Source: Pseudomonas nitroreducens TX1 (GTDB lineage Bacteria; Pseudomonadota; Gammaproteobacteria; Pseudomonadales; Pseudomonadaceae). From it: a stretch of 64,000 nt of DNA. Each line of letters opens with the position of its first letter. Positions within the stretch are counted from its first letter, which is position 1. Below are positions 55,464 to 64,000 of the stretch, one piece after another. Made by a program: the position numbers and the translations under genes. The DNA lies in NCBI RefSeq assembly GCF_000313755.1, contig NZ_AMZB01000099.1:1-64000 (forward strand), read 5' to 3'. The notes beneath the pieces were generated by a model. It was not told where the DNA came from and ran no database searches. It saw only the letters and a program-made list of their open reading frames with translations.

Positions 55464-55825
55464 CTAACGTCACTAACTTGTCGCGTTCGGGTCTGTATGA
55501 CTGGATGGCTCAACGCGTCTCCGCGGTCGTTCTCGCGGCTTATGTTCTCTTCCTGCTGGGCTTCCTGATCGCGCACCCGGGTATTTCCTACGCCGAGTGG
55601 CATGGTCTGTTCTCCCACAGCCTGATGAAGATCTTCAGCCTGTTGACGCTGGTATCCCTGAGCGTGCACGCATGGGTCGGCATGTGGACCATCACGACCG
55701 ACTACCTGACTCAGATGGCGCTGGGCAAATCCGCGACCGTCGTGCGTTTCCTCGTCCAGGCAGTATGCGGCATGGCCATGTTCGCATTCTTCGTCTGGGG
55801 TGTGCAGATTCTCTGGGGTAACTGA
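55457..55825 (+). CDS. sdhD: Succinate dehydrogenase, membrane anchor subunit
   Basis: A 122-residue three-helix membrane subunit starting MVTNVTNLSRSGLYDWMAQR. The haem-ligand His lies in SLSVHAWVGMWTI near 68-80, and DY in TTDYL is the likely quinone-site pair. It begins within the end of sdhC. It forms the quinone site together with SdhC and SdhB. Confidence 0.94.
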   Translation: MVTNVTNLSRSGLYDWMAQRVSAVVLAAYVLFLLGFLIAHPGISYAEWHGLFSHSLMKIFSLLTLVSLSVHAWVGMWTITTDYLTQMALGKSATVVRFLVQAVCGMAMFAFFVWGVQILWGN

Positions 55826-55828
55826 TCC

Positions 55829-57601
55829 ATGGCTAGCATTCGTTCTCTTTCCTTCGACGCCATCATTGTTGGCGGTGGCGGCGCCGGCATGCGCGCTGCG
55901 CTGCAGCTGGCCCAGGGCGGTCACAAGACTGCCGTGGTGACCAAGGTCTTCCCGACCCGTTCGCACACCGTTTCCGCCCAGGGCGGCATCACCTGCGCCA
56001 TCGCTTCGGCCGACCCGAACGACGATTGGCGCTGGCACATGTACGACACCGTCAAGGGCTCCGACTACATCGGCGACCAGGACGCCATCGAATACATGTG
56101 CTCCGTCGGCCCGGAAGCCGTGTTTGAACTGGAACACATGGGTCTGCCGTTCTCCCGTACCGAACAGGGCCGCATCTACCAGCGTCCGTTCGGTGGCCAG
56201 TCCAAGGACTTCGGCAAGGGTGGCCAGGCTGCCCGTACCTGTGCCGCGGCCGACCGTACCGGTCACGCCCTGCTGCACACCCTCTATCAGGCCAACCTGA
56301 AGAACGGTACTTCCTTCCTTAATGAGTGGTACGCCGTTGACCTGGTGAAGAACCAGGACGGTCATGTGGTTGGCGTCATCGCCATCGACATCGAAACCGG
56401 CGACACCGTTTATATCCGTTCCAAGGCCGTGGTCCTCGCCACTGGCGGTGCCGGCCGTATCTACGCCTCCACCACCAACGCCCTGATCAACACCGGTGAT
56501 GGCATCGGTATGGCCCTGCGCGCTGGCGTGCCGGTGCAGGACATCGAGATGTGGCAGTTCCACCCGACCGGCATCGCCGGCGCCGGTGTACTGGTCACCG
56601 AAGGTTGCCGCGGTGAAGGTGGCTACCTGATCAACGCCCACGGCGAGCGTTTCATGGAGCGTTATGCGCCGAACGCGAAAGACCTGGCTGGCCGTGACGT
56701 GGTTGCCCGCTCCATGGTCAAGGAAGTGATCGCCGGCAACGGCGTGGGCCCGAACAAGGACCACGTACTGCTGAAGCTCGACCACCTCGGCGAAGAAGTT
56801 CTGCATAGCCGCCTGCCCGGCATCTGCGAACTGTCCAAGACCTTCGCCCACGTCGACCCGGTTGTCGCTCCGATCCCGGTCATCCCGACCTGCCACTACA
56901 TGATGGGCGGCGTCGCCACCAACATCCATGGCCAGGCCCTGACCATGGATGCCAACGGCAACGAGCAGATCATCGAAGGCCTGTTCGCCGTAGGCGAAGT
57001 GGCTTGCGTATCGGTACACGGCGCCAACCGCCTGGGCGGCAACTCGTTGCTCGACCTGGTGGTGTTCGGCCGTGCCACCGGTCTGCACCTGGAAAAAGCC
57101 CTGAAAGAGGGCATCGAGCACCGCGGTGCTTCCGAATCCGACCTGGAATTCGCTTTCAATCGCCTGAACGGCGTGAACGAGCGCACCAGCGGCGAAGAAG
57201 TCGCCCCGCTCAAGCGTGAGCTGCAATCCTGCATGCAGAACTACTTCGGTGTGTTCCGTACCGGCGAGTACATGCAGAAAGGTATCGCTCAGCTGGCTGA
57301 TCTGCGTGAGCGTATCGCTACCGTCAAGATCAATGACAAGAGCCAGGCGTTCAACACGGCGCGTATCGAAGCGCTGGAACTGCAGAACCTCCTCGAAGTG
57401 GCCGAAGCCACTGCGATTGCGGCCGAAGCCCGCAAAGAGTCGCGCGGCGCGCATGCCCGTGAAGACTTCGAGGAGCGCGATGACGAGAACTGGCTGTGCC
57501 ACACCCTGTACTTCCCGGGTGAGAAACGCGTTGCCAAGCGTGCCGTCAACTTCGCGCCGAAAACTGTTCCGGCATTCGAACCCAAGGTTCGTACTTACTA
57601 A
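55829..57601 (+). CDS. sdhA: Succinate dehydrogenase flavoprotein subunit
   Basis: A 590-residue catalytic subunit oxidising succinate to fumarate. The FAD-binding [11 protein letters not shown] is near 15-25 and the covalent FAD His is H46 in [11 protein letters not shown]. Substrate-site residues lie in [10 protein letters not shown] near 247-256, [13 protein letters not shown] near 396-408, and the proton-shuttle Arg in GRDVVARSM near 289-297. It starts 3 bases after sdhD. Confidence 0.97.
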   Translation: MASIRSLSFDAIIVGGGGAGMRAALQLAQGGHKTAVVTKVFPTRSHTVSAQGGITCAIASADPNDDWRWHMYDTVKGSDYIGDQDAIEYMCSVGPEAVFELEHMGLPFSRTEQGRIYQRPFGGQSKDFGKGGQAARTCAAADRTGHALLHTLYQANLKNGTSFLNEWYAVDLVKNQDGHVVGVIAIDIETGDTVYIRSKAVVLATGGAGRIYASTTNALINTGDGIGMALRAGVPVQDIEMWQFHPTGIAGAGVLVTEGCRGEGGYLINAHGERFMERYAPNAKDLAGRDVVARSMVKEVIAGNGVGPNKDHVLLKLDHLGEEVLHSRLPGICELSKTFAHVDPVVAPIPVIPTCHYMMGGVATNIHGQALTMDANGNEQIIEGLFAVGEVACVSVHGANRLGGNSLLDLVVFGRATGLHLEKALKEGIEHRGASESDLEFAFNRLNGVNERTSGEEVAPLKRELQSCMQNYFGVFRTGEYMQKGIAQLADLRERIATVKINDKSQAFNTARIEALELQNLLEVAEATAIAAEARKESRGAHAREDFEERDDENWLCHTLYFPGEKRVAKRAVNFAPKTVPAFEPKVRTY

Positions 57602-57612
57602 GGGTGCCCGCC

Positions 57613-58320
57613 ATGTTGCAAGTGAGTGTTTACCGCTACAACCCTGAGAAGGACGCTGCACCCTACATGCAGGACTTCCAGGTCGATACCGACGGCAAGG
57701 ACATCATGGTCCTGGACGTGCTGGCGCTGATCAAGGAACAGGACGAGGGCTTCTCCTATCGTCGTTCCTGCCGTGAAGGCGTGTGCGGTTCCGACGGTAT
57801 GAACATCAACGGCAAGAACGGCCTGGCCTGCATCACTCCCCTGTCGGCCGCTGGCCTGAAGGGCGGAAAGCTGGTCCTGCGTCCGCTGCCGGGCCTGCCG
57901 GTCATCCGTGACCTGGTCGTCGATATGCGCATCTTCTACAAGCAGTACGAGAGCGTGAAGCCGTTCCTGCAGAACAAATATGCAGCCCCGGCCATCGAAC
58001 GTCTGCAAAGCCCGGAAGAGCGCGAGAAGCTGGACGGTCTGTACGAGTGCATCCTGTGCGCCTGCTGCTCGACCTCCTGCCCGTCGTTCTGGTGGAACCC
58101 CGACAAGTTCCTGGGCCCCGCCGCGCTGCTGCAGGCCTATCGCTTCCTGGCCGACAGCCGTGACACCGAAACCCAGGCTCGCCTGGCGAGCATGGATGAT
58201 CCGTTCAGCGTCTTCCGCTGCCGCGGCATCATGAACTGCGTGAACGTCTGCCCGAAGGGTCTGAACCCCACCAAGGCAATCGGTCACATCCGTAACATGC
58301 TGCTGCAGAGCGGCACTTGA
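57613..58320 (+). CDS. sdhB: Succinate dehydrogenase iron-sulfur subunit
   Basis: A 235-residue subunit with three clusters: 2Fe-2S (CREGVCGSDGMN and the later Cys, near 55-78), 4Fe-4S (CILCACCSTSCP near 147-158) and 3Fe-4S (CRGIMNCVNVCPKG near 203-216). The ATG at 57613 is preferred over a GTG three codons upstream, on family length. Confidence 0.96.
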   Translation: MLQVSVYRYNPEKDAAPYMQDFQVDTDGKDIMVLDVLALIKEQDEGFSYRRSCREGVCGSDGMNINGKNGLACITPLSAAGLKGGKLVLRPLPGLPVIRDLVVDMRIFYKQYESVKPFLQNKYAAPAIERLQSPEEREKLDGLYECILCACCSTSCPSFWWNPDKFLGPAALLQAYRFLADSRDTETQARLASMDDPFSVFRCRGIMNCVNVCPKGLNPTKAIGHIRNMLLQSGT

Positions 58321-58363
58321 TCCGAGGGCATTGCGCCCAGAGATCATTGCAAGAGCGACACCT

Positions 58364-58434
58364 GTGCCGCCGGAACATTGTCCGGCGGTACAGTCCTTAG
58401 GACCCAAGCCCACAAAGCGGGGGTCCTGTTTTGA
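58364..58434 (+). terminator. Two hairpins between sdhB and sucA
   Basis: Hairpin 1: TGTGCCGCCGGA / TCCGGCGGTACA region (58364-58391). Hairpin 2: AGGACCC / GGGTCCT (58399-58427) followed by GTTTTG. The second looks like a weak intrinsic terminator or attenuator and may reduce read-through from sdh into suc. The remaining part of the 250-bp gap has no other gene. Confidence 0.65.
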
Positions 58435-58570
58435 AAACGTATATATGACCAGCAGGGGCATCCGGGCTGGTACCCGGACTATCTGCGGGAATCGGTGGCT
58501 TGAAGTCGCTGTGTATGACTTCGCGCCAGAGATTCCACAGGTGGAGTCCCCTTACCGAGGGTGACCAAGC

Positions 58571-61402
58571 ATGCACGAAAGCGTAATGCAGCGGATGTGG
58601 AACAGTGCCCATCTATCCGGTGGAAACGCTGCCTACGTCGAAGAGCTCTACGAGCTCTACCTGCACGACCCGAACGCTGTGCCAGAAGAGTGGCGCACGT
58701 ACTTCCAGAAGCTCCCCGCCGACGGCAATCCTGCCCCAGACGTCTCGCATTCCTCTATCCGTGATCATTTCGTACTCCTGGCCAAGAACCAGCGCCGCGC
58801 TGCGCCTGTTTCCGCCGGCAGCGTAAGCACCGAGCACGAGAAGAAACAGGTCGAAGTACTGCGTCTGATCCTGGCATACCGTCTGCGTGGGCATCAGGCT
58901 GCGTCGCTCGATCCGCTGGGTCTCTGGGTGCGTACCGCGCCCTCCGATCTGTCGCTCGAACACTACGGGCTTACTGCTGCAGACCTCGACACCACCTTCC
59001 GCACCGGCGAGCTCTACATCGGCAAGGAAGAGGCGACCCTACGTGAAATCATCGATGCGCTGAAGCAGACCTACTGCAGCACCATCGGCGCCGAGTTCAT
59101 GCACATCGTCGATTCCGAACAGCGCCACTGGTTCGCCCAGCGCCTGGAAAGCGTGCGTGGTCGTCCGACCTATTCCGCGGACGCCCGTTCCCACCTGCTC
59201 GAGCGCCTGACCGCTGCCGAAGGCCTGGAAAAGTACCTGGGCACCAAGTACCCCGGCACCAAGCGCTTCGGCCTGGAAGGCGGCGAGAGCCTGATTCCGA
59301 TGGTCGACGAGATCATCCAGCGTTCCGGCTCCTACGGCGTGAAGGAAATCGTCATCGGCATGGCCCACCGCGGCCGTCTGAACGTCCTGGTCAATACCCT
59401 GGGCAAGAACCCGCGCGACCTCTTCGACGAGTTCGAAGGCAAGAAACTGGTCGAGCTGGGCTCGGGTGACGTGAAGTACCACCAGGGCTTCTCCTCCAAC
59501 GTCATGACCACCGGCGGCGAAGTCCACCTCGCCCTGGCGTTCAACCCCTCGCACCTGGAAATCGTTTCCCCGGTGGTCGAGGGTTCGGTACGCGCCCGCC
59601 AGGACCGTCGCAAGGACGGCAGCGGCGACAAGGTCGTGCCGATCTCCATCCACGGCGATGCCGCCTTCGCGGGGCAGGGCGTGGTCATGGAGACCTTCCA
59701 GATGTCGCAGACCCGGGCGTACAAGACGGGCGGCACCATCCACATCGTGATCAACAACCAGGTCGGCTTCACCACCAGCCGTCAGGACGACGCTCGTTCC
59801 ACCGAGTACGCGACCGACGTGGCGAAGATGATCCAGGCGCCGATCTTCCATGTGAATGGCGACGATCCGGAAGCCGTGCTGTTCGTGACCCAACTGGCTG
59901 TCGACTACCGCATGCAGTTCAAGCGTGACGTGGTCATCGACCTCGTCTGCTATCGCCGTCGCGGCCACAACGAGGCCGACGAGCCGAGCGGCACCCAGCC
60001 GCTGATGTACCAGCAGATCGCCAAGCAGCGCACCACCCGCGACCTGTATGCCGACGCGCTGATCGCCGCTGGCGTGCAGACCACCGAGCAGGCCCAGGAG
60101 AAAGTCGACGAATACCGCGACGCTCTCGACAACGGCCAGCACGTGGTGAAGAGCCTGGTGAAGGAGCCCAACAAGGAGCTCTTCGTCGATTGGCGTCCGT
60201 ACGTGGGCCATGCCTGGACCGCGCGTCACGACACCCGCTTCGACCTGAAGACCCTGCAGGACCTGTCGGCCAAGCTGCTGGAGACTCCGGACGGCTTCGT
60301 CATGCAGCGTCAGGTGCAGAAGATCTACGAAGACCGCGCGAAGATGGCTGCCGGTGGCATGCCGATCAACTGGGGCTTCGCCGAGAACCTGGCCTACGCC
60401 ACCCTGCTGTTCGAAGGCCACCCGGTGCGCATGACCGGTCAGGACGTCGGCCGCGGCACCTTCTCGCACCGCCATGCGGCGCTGCACAACCAGAAGGACG
60501 ACTCGGTCTACATCCCGCTGGCCAACCTGTTCGACGGCCAGCCGCGCGTCAGCCTGTACGACTCCTACCTTTCGGAAGAAGCCGTTCTGGCGTTCGAATA
60601 CGGCTACGCCACCACCATGCCGAACGCGCTGGTGATCTGGGAAGCCCAGTTCGGTGACTTCGCCAACGGTGCGCAGGTTGTGATCGACCAGTTCATCACC
60701 AGCGGCGAAACCAAGTGGCAACGCCTGTGTGGTCTGACCATGCTGCTGCCGCACGGTTACGAAGGCCAGGGTCCGGAGCACTCCTCCGCACGTCTGGAGC
60801 GTTACCTGCAGCTGTGCGCCGAGCAGAACATCCAGGTCTGCGTGCCGACTACCCCGGCCCAGGTTTACCACATGCTGCGCCGTCAGGTGATCCGTCCGCT
60901 GCGCAAGCCGCTGATCGTGATGACTCCGAAGTCGCTGCTGCGTCACAAGCTGGCCATCTCGACCCTGGAAGATCTGGCCAACGGCTCGTTCCAGACCGTG
61001 ATCAACGAGATCGACAGCCTGGATCCGAAGAAGGTCGACCGCATCGTGCTGTGCAGCGGCAAGGTGTACTACGACCTGCTGGAGAAGCGTCGTGCCGAAG
61101 GTCTCGAGAACATCGCGATCGTTCGTATCGAGCAGCTGTATCCGTTCCCGGAAGACGATCTGGCCGAGGTCCTGTCGCAGTACAAGAACCTCAAGCACAT
61201 CGTCTGGTGCCAGGAAGAGCCGATGAACCAGGGCGCCTGGTACTGCTCGCAGCACCACATGCGTCGTGTCATCGCCGCGCACAAGAAAGGTCTCAACCTG
61301 GAATACGCGGGCCGCGAAGGCTCGGCAGCTCCGGCTTGCGGCTACGCTTCGATGCACGCCGAGCAGCAGGAAAAACTGCTGCAGGACGCCTTCACCGTTT
61401 AA
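58571..61402 (+). CDS. sucA: 2-oxoglutarate dehydrogenase E1 component
   Basis: A 943-residue thiamine-diphosphate-dependent decarboxylase that passes the succinyl group to the lipoyl domain of SucB. Thiamine-site motif: GDAAFAGQGVV near 364-374 and IVINNQVGFTTS near 392-403. HRHAALHNQKDD near 634-645 and WEAQFGDFANGAQV near 692-705 belong to the C-terminal half. The N-terminal part SGGNAAYVEELYE (near 17-29) is the E2-binding tail. Length is normal. Confidence 0.97.
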   Translation: MHESVMQRMWNSAHLSGGNAAYVEELYELYLHDPNAVPEEWRTYFQKLPADGNPAPDVSHSSIRDHFVLLAKNQRRAAPVSAGSVSTEHEKKQVEVLRLILAYRLRGHQAASLDPLGLWVRTAPSDLSLEHYGLTAADLDTTFRTGELYIGKEEATLREIIDALKQTYCSTIGAEFMHIVDSEQRHWFAQRLESVRGRPTYSADARSHLLERLTAAEGLEKYLGTKYPGTKRFGLEGGESLIPMVDEIIQRSGSYGVKEIVIGMAHRGRLNVLVNTLGKNPRDLFDEFEGKKLVELGSGDVKYHQGFSSNVMTTGGEVHLALAFNPSHLEIVSPVVEGSVRARQDRRKDGSGDKVVPISIHGDAAFAGQGVVMETFQMSQTRAYKTGGTIHIVINNQVGFTTSRQDDARSTEYATDVAKMIQAPIFHVNGDDPEAVLFVTQLAVDYRMQFKRDVVIDLVCYRRRGHNEADEPSGTQPLMYQQIAKQRTTRDLYADALIAAGVQTTEQAQEKVDEYRDALDNGQHVVKSLVKEPNKELFVDWRPYVGHAWTARHDTRFDLKTLQDLSAKLLETPDGFVMQRQVQKIYEDRAKMAAGGMPINWGFAENLAYATLLFEGHPVRMTGQDVGRGTFSHRHAALHNQKDDSVYIPLANLFDGQPRVSLYDSYLSEEAVLAFEYGYATTMPNALVIWEAQFGDFANGAQVVIDQFITSGETKWQRLCGLTMLLPHGYEGQGPEHSSARLERYLQLCAEQNIQVCVPTTPAQVYHMLRRQVIRPLRKPLIVMTPKSLLRHKLAISTLEDLANGSFQTVINEIDSLDPKKVDRIVLCSGKVYYDLLEKRRAEGLENIAIVRIEQLYPFPEDDLAEVLSQYKNLKHIVWCQEEPMNQGAWYCSQHHMRRVIAAHKKGLNLEYAGREGSAAPACGYASMHAEQQEKLLQDAFTV

Positions 61403-61444
61403 CGCCAACGCGCAGTTGATACCGAATTTAAGGAAACACACATA

Positions 61445-62674
61445 ATGGCTATCGAAATCAAAGCCCCAACCTTCCCGGAATCGGTTGCCGACGGCACCGT
61501 CGCAACCTGGCACAAGAAGGTCGGTGAAGCCGTCAAGCGTGACGAACTGATCGTCGACATCGAGACCGACAAGGTCGTGATCGAAGTACTGGCCGAGGCC
61601 GACGGCGTCCTGGCTGAGATCGTCAAGAATGAAGGCGACACCGTTCTCTCCAACGAACTGCTGGGCAAGCTGAGCGAAGGCGGTGCTGCCGCTGCCGCTC
61701 CGGCTGCTGCCGCCGCTCCCGCTGCCGCTCCGGCCGCTGCTGCCCCGGCTGCCGTCGCTGCCGACGACAACATCCTCTCGCCGGCCGCCCGCAAGCTGGC
61801 CGAAGAGAATGGCATCGACCCGAACAGCCTGGCCGGCACCGGCAAGGGCGGTCGCGTGACCAAGGAAGACGTCGTGGCTGCCGTTGAAGCCAAGAAGAAC
61901 GCCCCGGCTGCCGCTCCGGCCGCCAAGGCCGCTGCCCCGGCTGCTGCCGCTCCCGTGTTTGCCGCTGGCGACCGCGTCGAGAAGCGCGTTCCGATGACCC
62001 GCCTGCGTGCGAAGGTTGCCGAGCGTCTGGTGGAAGCCCAGTCCTCCATGGCCATGCTGACTACCTTCAACGAAGTCAACATGAAGCCGATCATGGACCT
62101 GCGCAACAAGTACAAGGACCTGTTCGAGAAGAAGCACAACGGCGTCCGCCTGGGCTTCATGTCCTTCTTCGTCAAGGCCGCCACCGAAGCCCTGAAGCGC
62201 TTCCCGGGCGTCAACGCCTCGATCGACGGCAACGACATCGTCTACCACGGCTACCAGGACATCGGTGTGGCAGTGTCCAGCGACCGCGGTCTGGTCGTAC
62301 CGGTCCTGCGCAACGCCGAGTTCATGAGCCTGGCCGAGATCGAGAACGGCATCGCCACCTTCGGCAAGAAAGCCAAAGACGGCAAGCTGTCCATCGAAGA
62401 CATGACCGGTGGTACTTTCACCATTTCCAACGGTGGCGTATTTGGTTCCCTCCTGTCGACGCCGATCGTCAATCCGCCGCAGACCGCCATCCTCGGCATG
62501 CACAAGATCCAGGAACGCCCGATGGCCGTTAACGGCCAGGTGGTGATCCTGCCGATGATGTACCTGGCGCTGTCCTACGATCACCGCATGATCGACGGCA
62601 AGGAAGCGGTCAGCTTCCTGGTCACCATGAAGGATCTGCTGGAAGATCCGGCTCGCCTGCTGCTCGACGTCTGA
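61445..62674 (+). CDS. sucB: Dihydrolipoyl succinyltransferase (E2 of 2-oxoglutarate dehydrogenase)
   Basis: A 409-residue core enzyme. The lipoyl domain has the lipoylated Lys K43 in ETDKVVIE. An Ala/Pro linker covers about 80-105, the peripheral-subunit-binding domain about 112-145 ([14 protein letters not shown]), a second Ala/Pro linker 150-175, and the catalytic domain 180-409 has H380 and D384 in SYDHRMIDG. It has one lipoyl domain, as usual for SucB. Confidence 0.97.
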   Translation: MAIEIKAPTFPESVADGTVATWHKKVGEAVKRDELIVDIETDKVVIEVLAEADGVLAEIVKNEGDTVLSNELLGKLSEGGAAAAAPAAAAAPAAAPAAAAPAAVAADDNILSPAARKLAEENGIDPNSLAGTGKGGRVTKEDVVAAVEAKKNAPAAAPAAKAAAPAAAAPVFAAGDRVEKRVPMTRLRAKVAERLVEAQSSMAMLTTFNEVNMKPIMDLRNKYKDLFEKKHNGVRLGFMSFFVKAATEALKRFPGVNASIDGNDIVYHGYQDIGVAVSSDRGLVVPVLRNAEFMSLAEIENGIATFGKKAKDGKLSIEDMTGGTFTISNGGVFGSLLSTPIVNPPQTAILGMHKIQERPMAVNGQVVILPMMYLALSYDHRMIDGKEAVSFLVTMKDLLEDPARLLLDV

Positions 62675-62707
62675 TACGTCAGTTAACACGACGGCCCCGT
62701 ACTACAC

Positions 62708-62729
62708 GACGGCCCCGAAAGGGGCCGTC
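62708..62729 (+). terminator. Hairpin between sucB and lpdG
   Basis: GACGGCCCC-GAAA-GGGGCCGTC, a perfect 9-bp stem with a GAAA loop. It follows a direct copy of its own left arm (ACACGACGGCCCCG at 62686-62699). There is no T-run, so it more likely stabilises or partly attenuates than terminates. Confidence 0.65.
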
Positions 62730-62752
62730 CGCTTCACCGGAATAAGGATTGA

Positions 62753-64000
<1,248 letters not shown>

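Noticed and set aside
58331-58564. A 77-codon frame between sdhB and sucA
   Set aside because: No ribosome binding site, no similarity, and it runs through two hairpins; treated as non-coding.
59039-62689. A minus-strand open frame of about 1216 codons opposite sucA and sucB
   Set aside because: It lies wholly antisense to two certain genes and is composed of His/Gln/Gly-rich sequence typical of the complement of high-GC genes.

Overview
The window is high-GC DNA with tightly packed genes, almost certainly from the chromosome of a Pseudomonas of the P. aeruginosa / nitroreducens / citronellolis type. The reasons are protein-level recognition of every core gene, and gene order that (from memory) follows P. 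aeruginosa PA2555-PA2542 in the left part and about PA1575-PA1587 in the right part. Pseudomonas-type REP/REPIN palindromes and several AANAAYAA (Crc/Hfq) leader motifs fit this too. No rRNA, tRNA, CRISPR array, prophage or intact insertion sequence was seen.

Layout: (1) 2-7748: the tail of a chemoreceptor, then a four-gene acyl-CoA catabolic operon (AMP-forming ligase, SDR 3-hydroxyacyl-CoA dehydrogenase, thiolase, acyl-CoA dehydrogenase), a LysR regulator and a divergent ACAD11-like dehydrogenase. It resembles the isoleucine/short branched acyl-CoA set of P. putida, but no enoyl-CoA hydratase is present. (2) 7842-10703: a small protein, a TerC/Alx-family transporter whose leader can pair with its own ribosome binding site, and a PstS-OmpA fusion protein. 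(3) 10901-15843: the least familiar locus. Two proteins with homologous C-terminal coiled coils flank a LuxR-type regulator whose receiver domain lacks the phosphorylation residues. (4) 15901-31270: housekeeping and accessory genes: xthA, a GNAT, tamA-tamB, a Mg2+ P-type ATPase, a solute-binding protein, a nuclease-like protein, a divergent aldo/keto reductase-LysR pair, an arylesterase-like hydrolase, a glyoxalase-fold protein and a membrane protein.

(5) 31367-42814: an 11-kb sulfur-acquisition island, all on the minus strand. It holds two MetI permeases, two MetQ binding proteins, only one MetN ATPase, two NtaA/DszA-type flavin monooxygenases and three SfnB/DszC-type oxidoreductases. A sigma-54-like promoter precedes the first gene, and repeats lie between several genes. 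(6) 43128-53244: YbaK deacylase, an unknown protein, YciI- and PhnB-like proteins, an AraC regulator divergent from an amidohydrolase-CobW pair with a good AraC-type operator, PpnP, an exonuclease, a hydroxyisobutyrate-dehydrogenase-like protein, a DMT protein, a YkgJ-like protein and a START-domain protein. (7) 53439-64000: the TCA block, gltA divergent from sdhCDAB-sucAB-lpdG, with lpdG running off the window.

Most genes sit in short operons with clear Shine-Dalgarno sequences. Convergent junctions carry intrinsic terminators or REP doublets. The most promising unexplained parts are the coiled-coil/pseudo-receiver locus, the duplicated MetIQ-monooxygenase-SfnB modules that may share one ATPase, the terC leader, and a 193-bp MITE-like element at 41399-41591.
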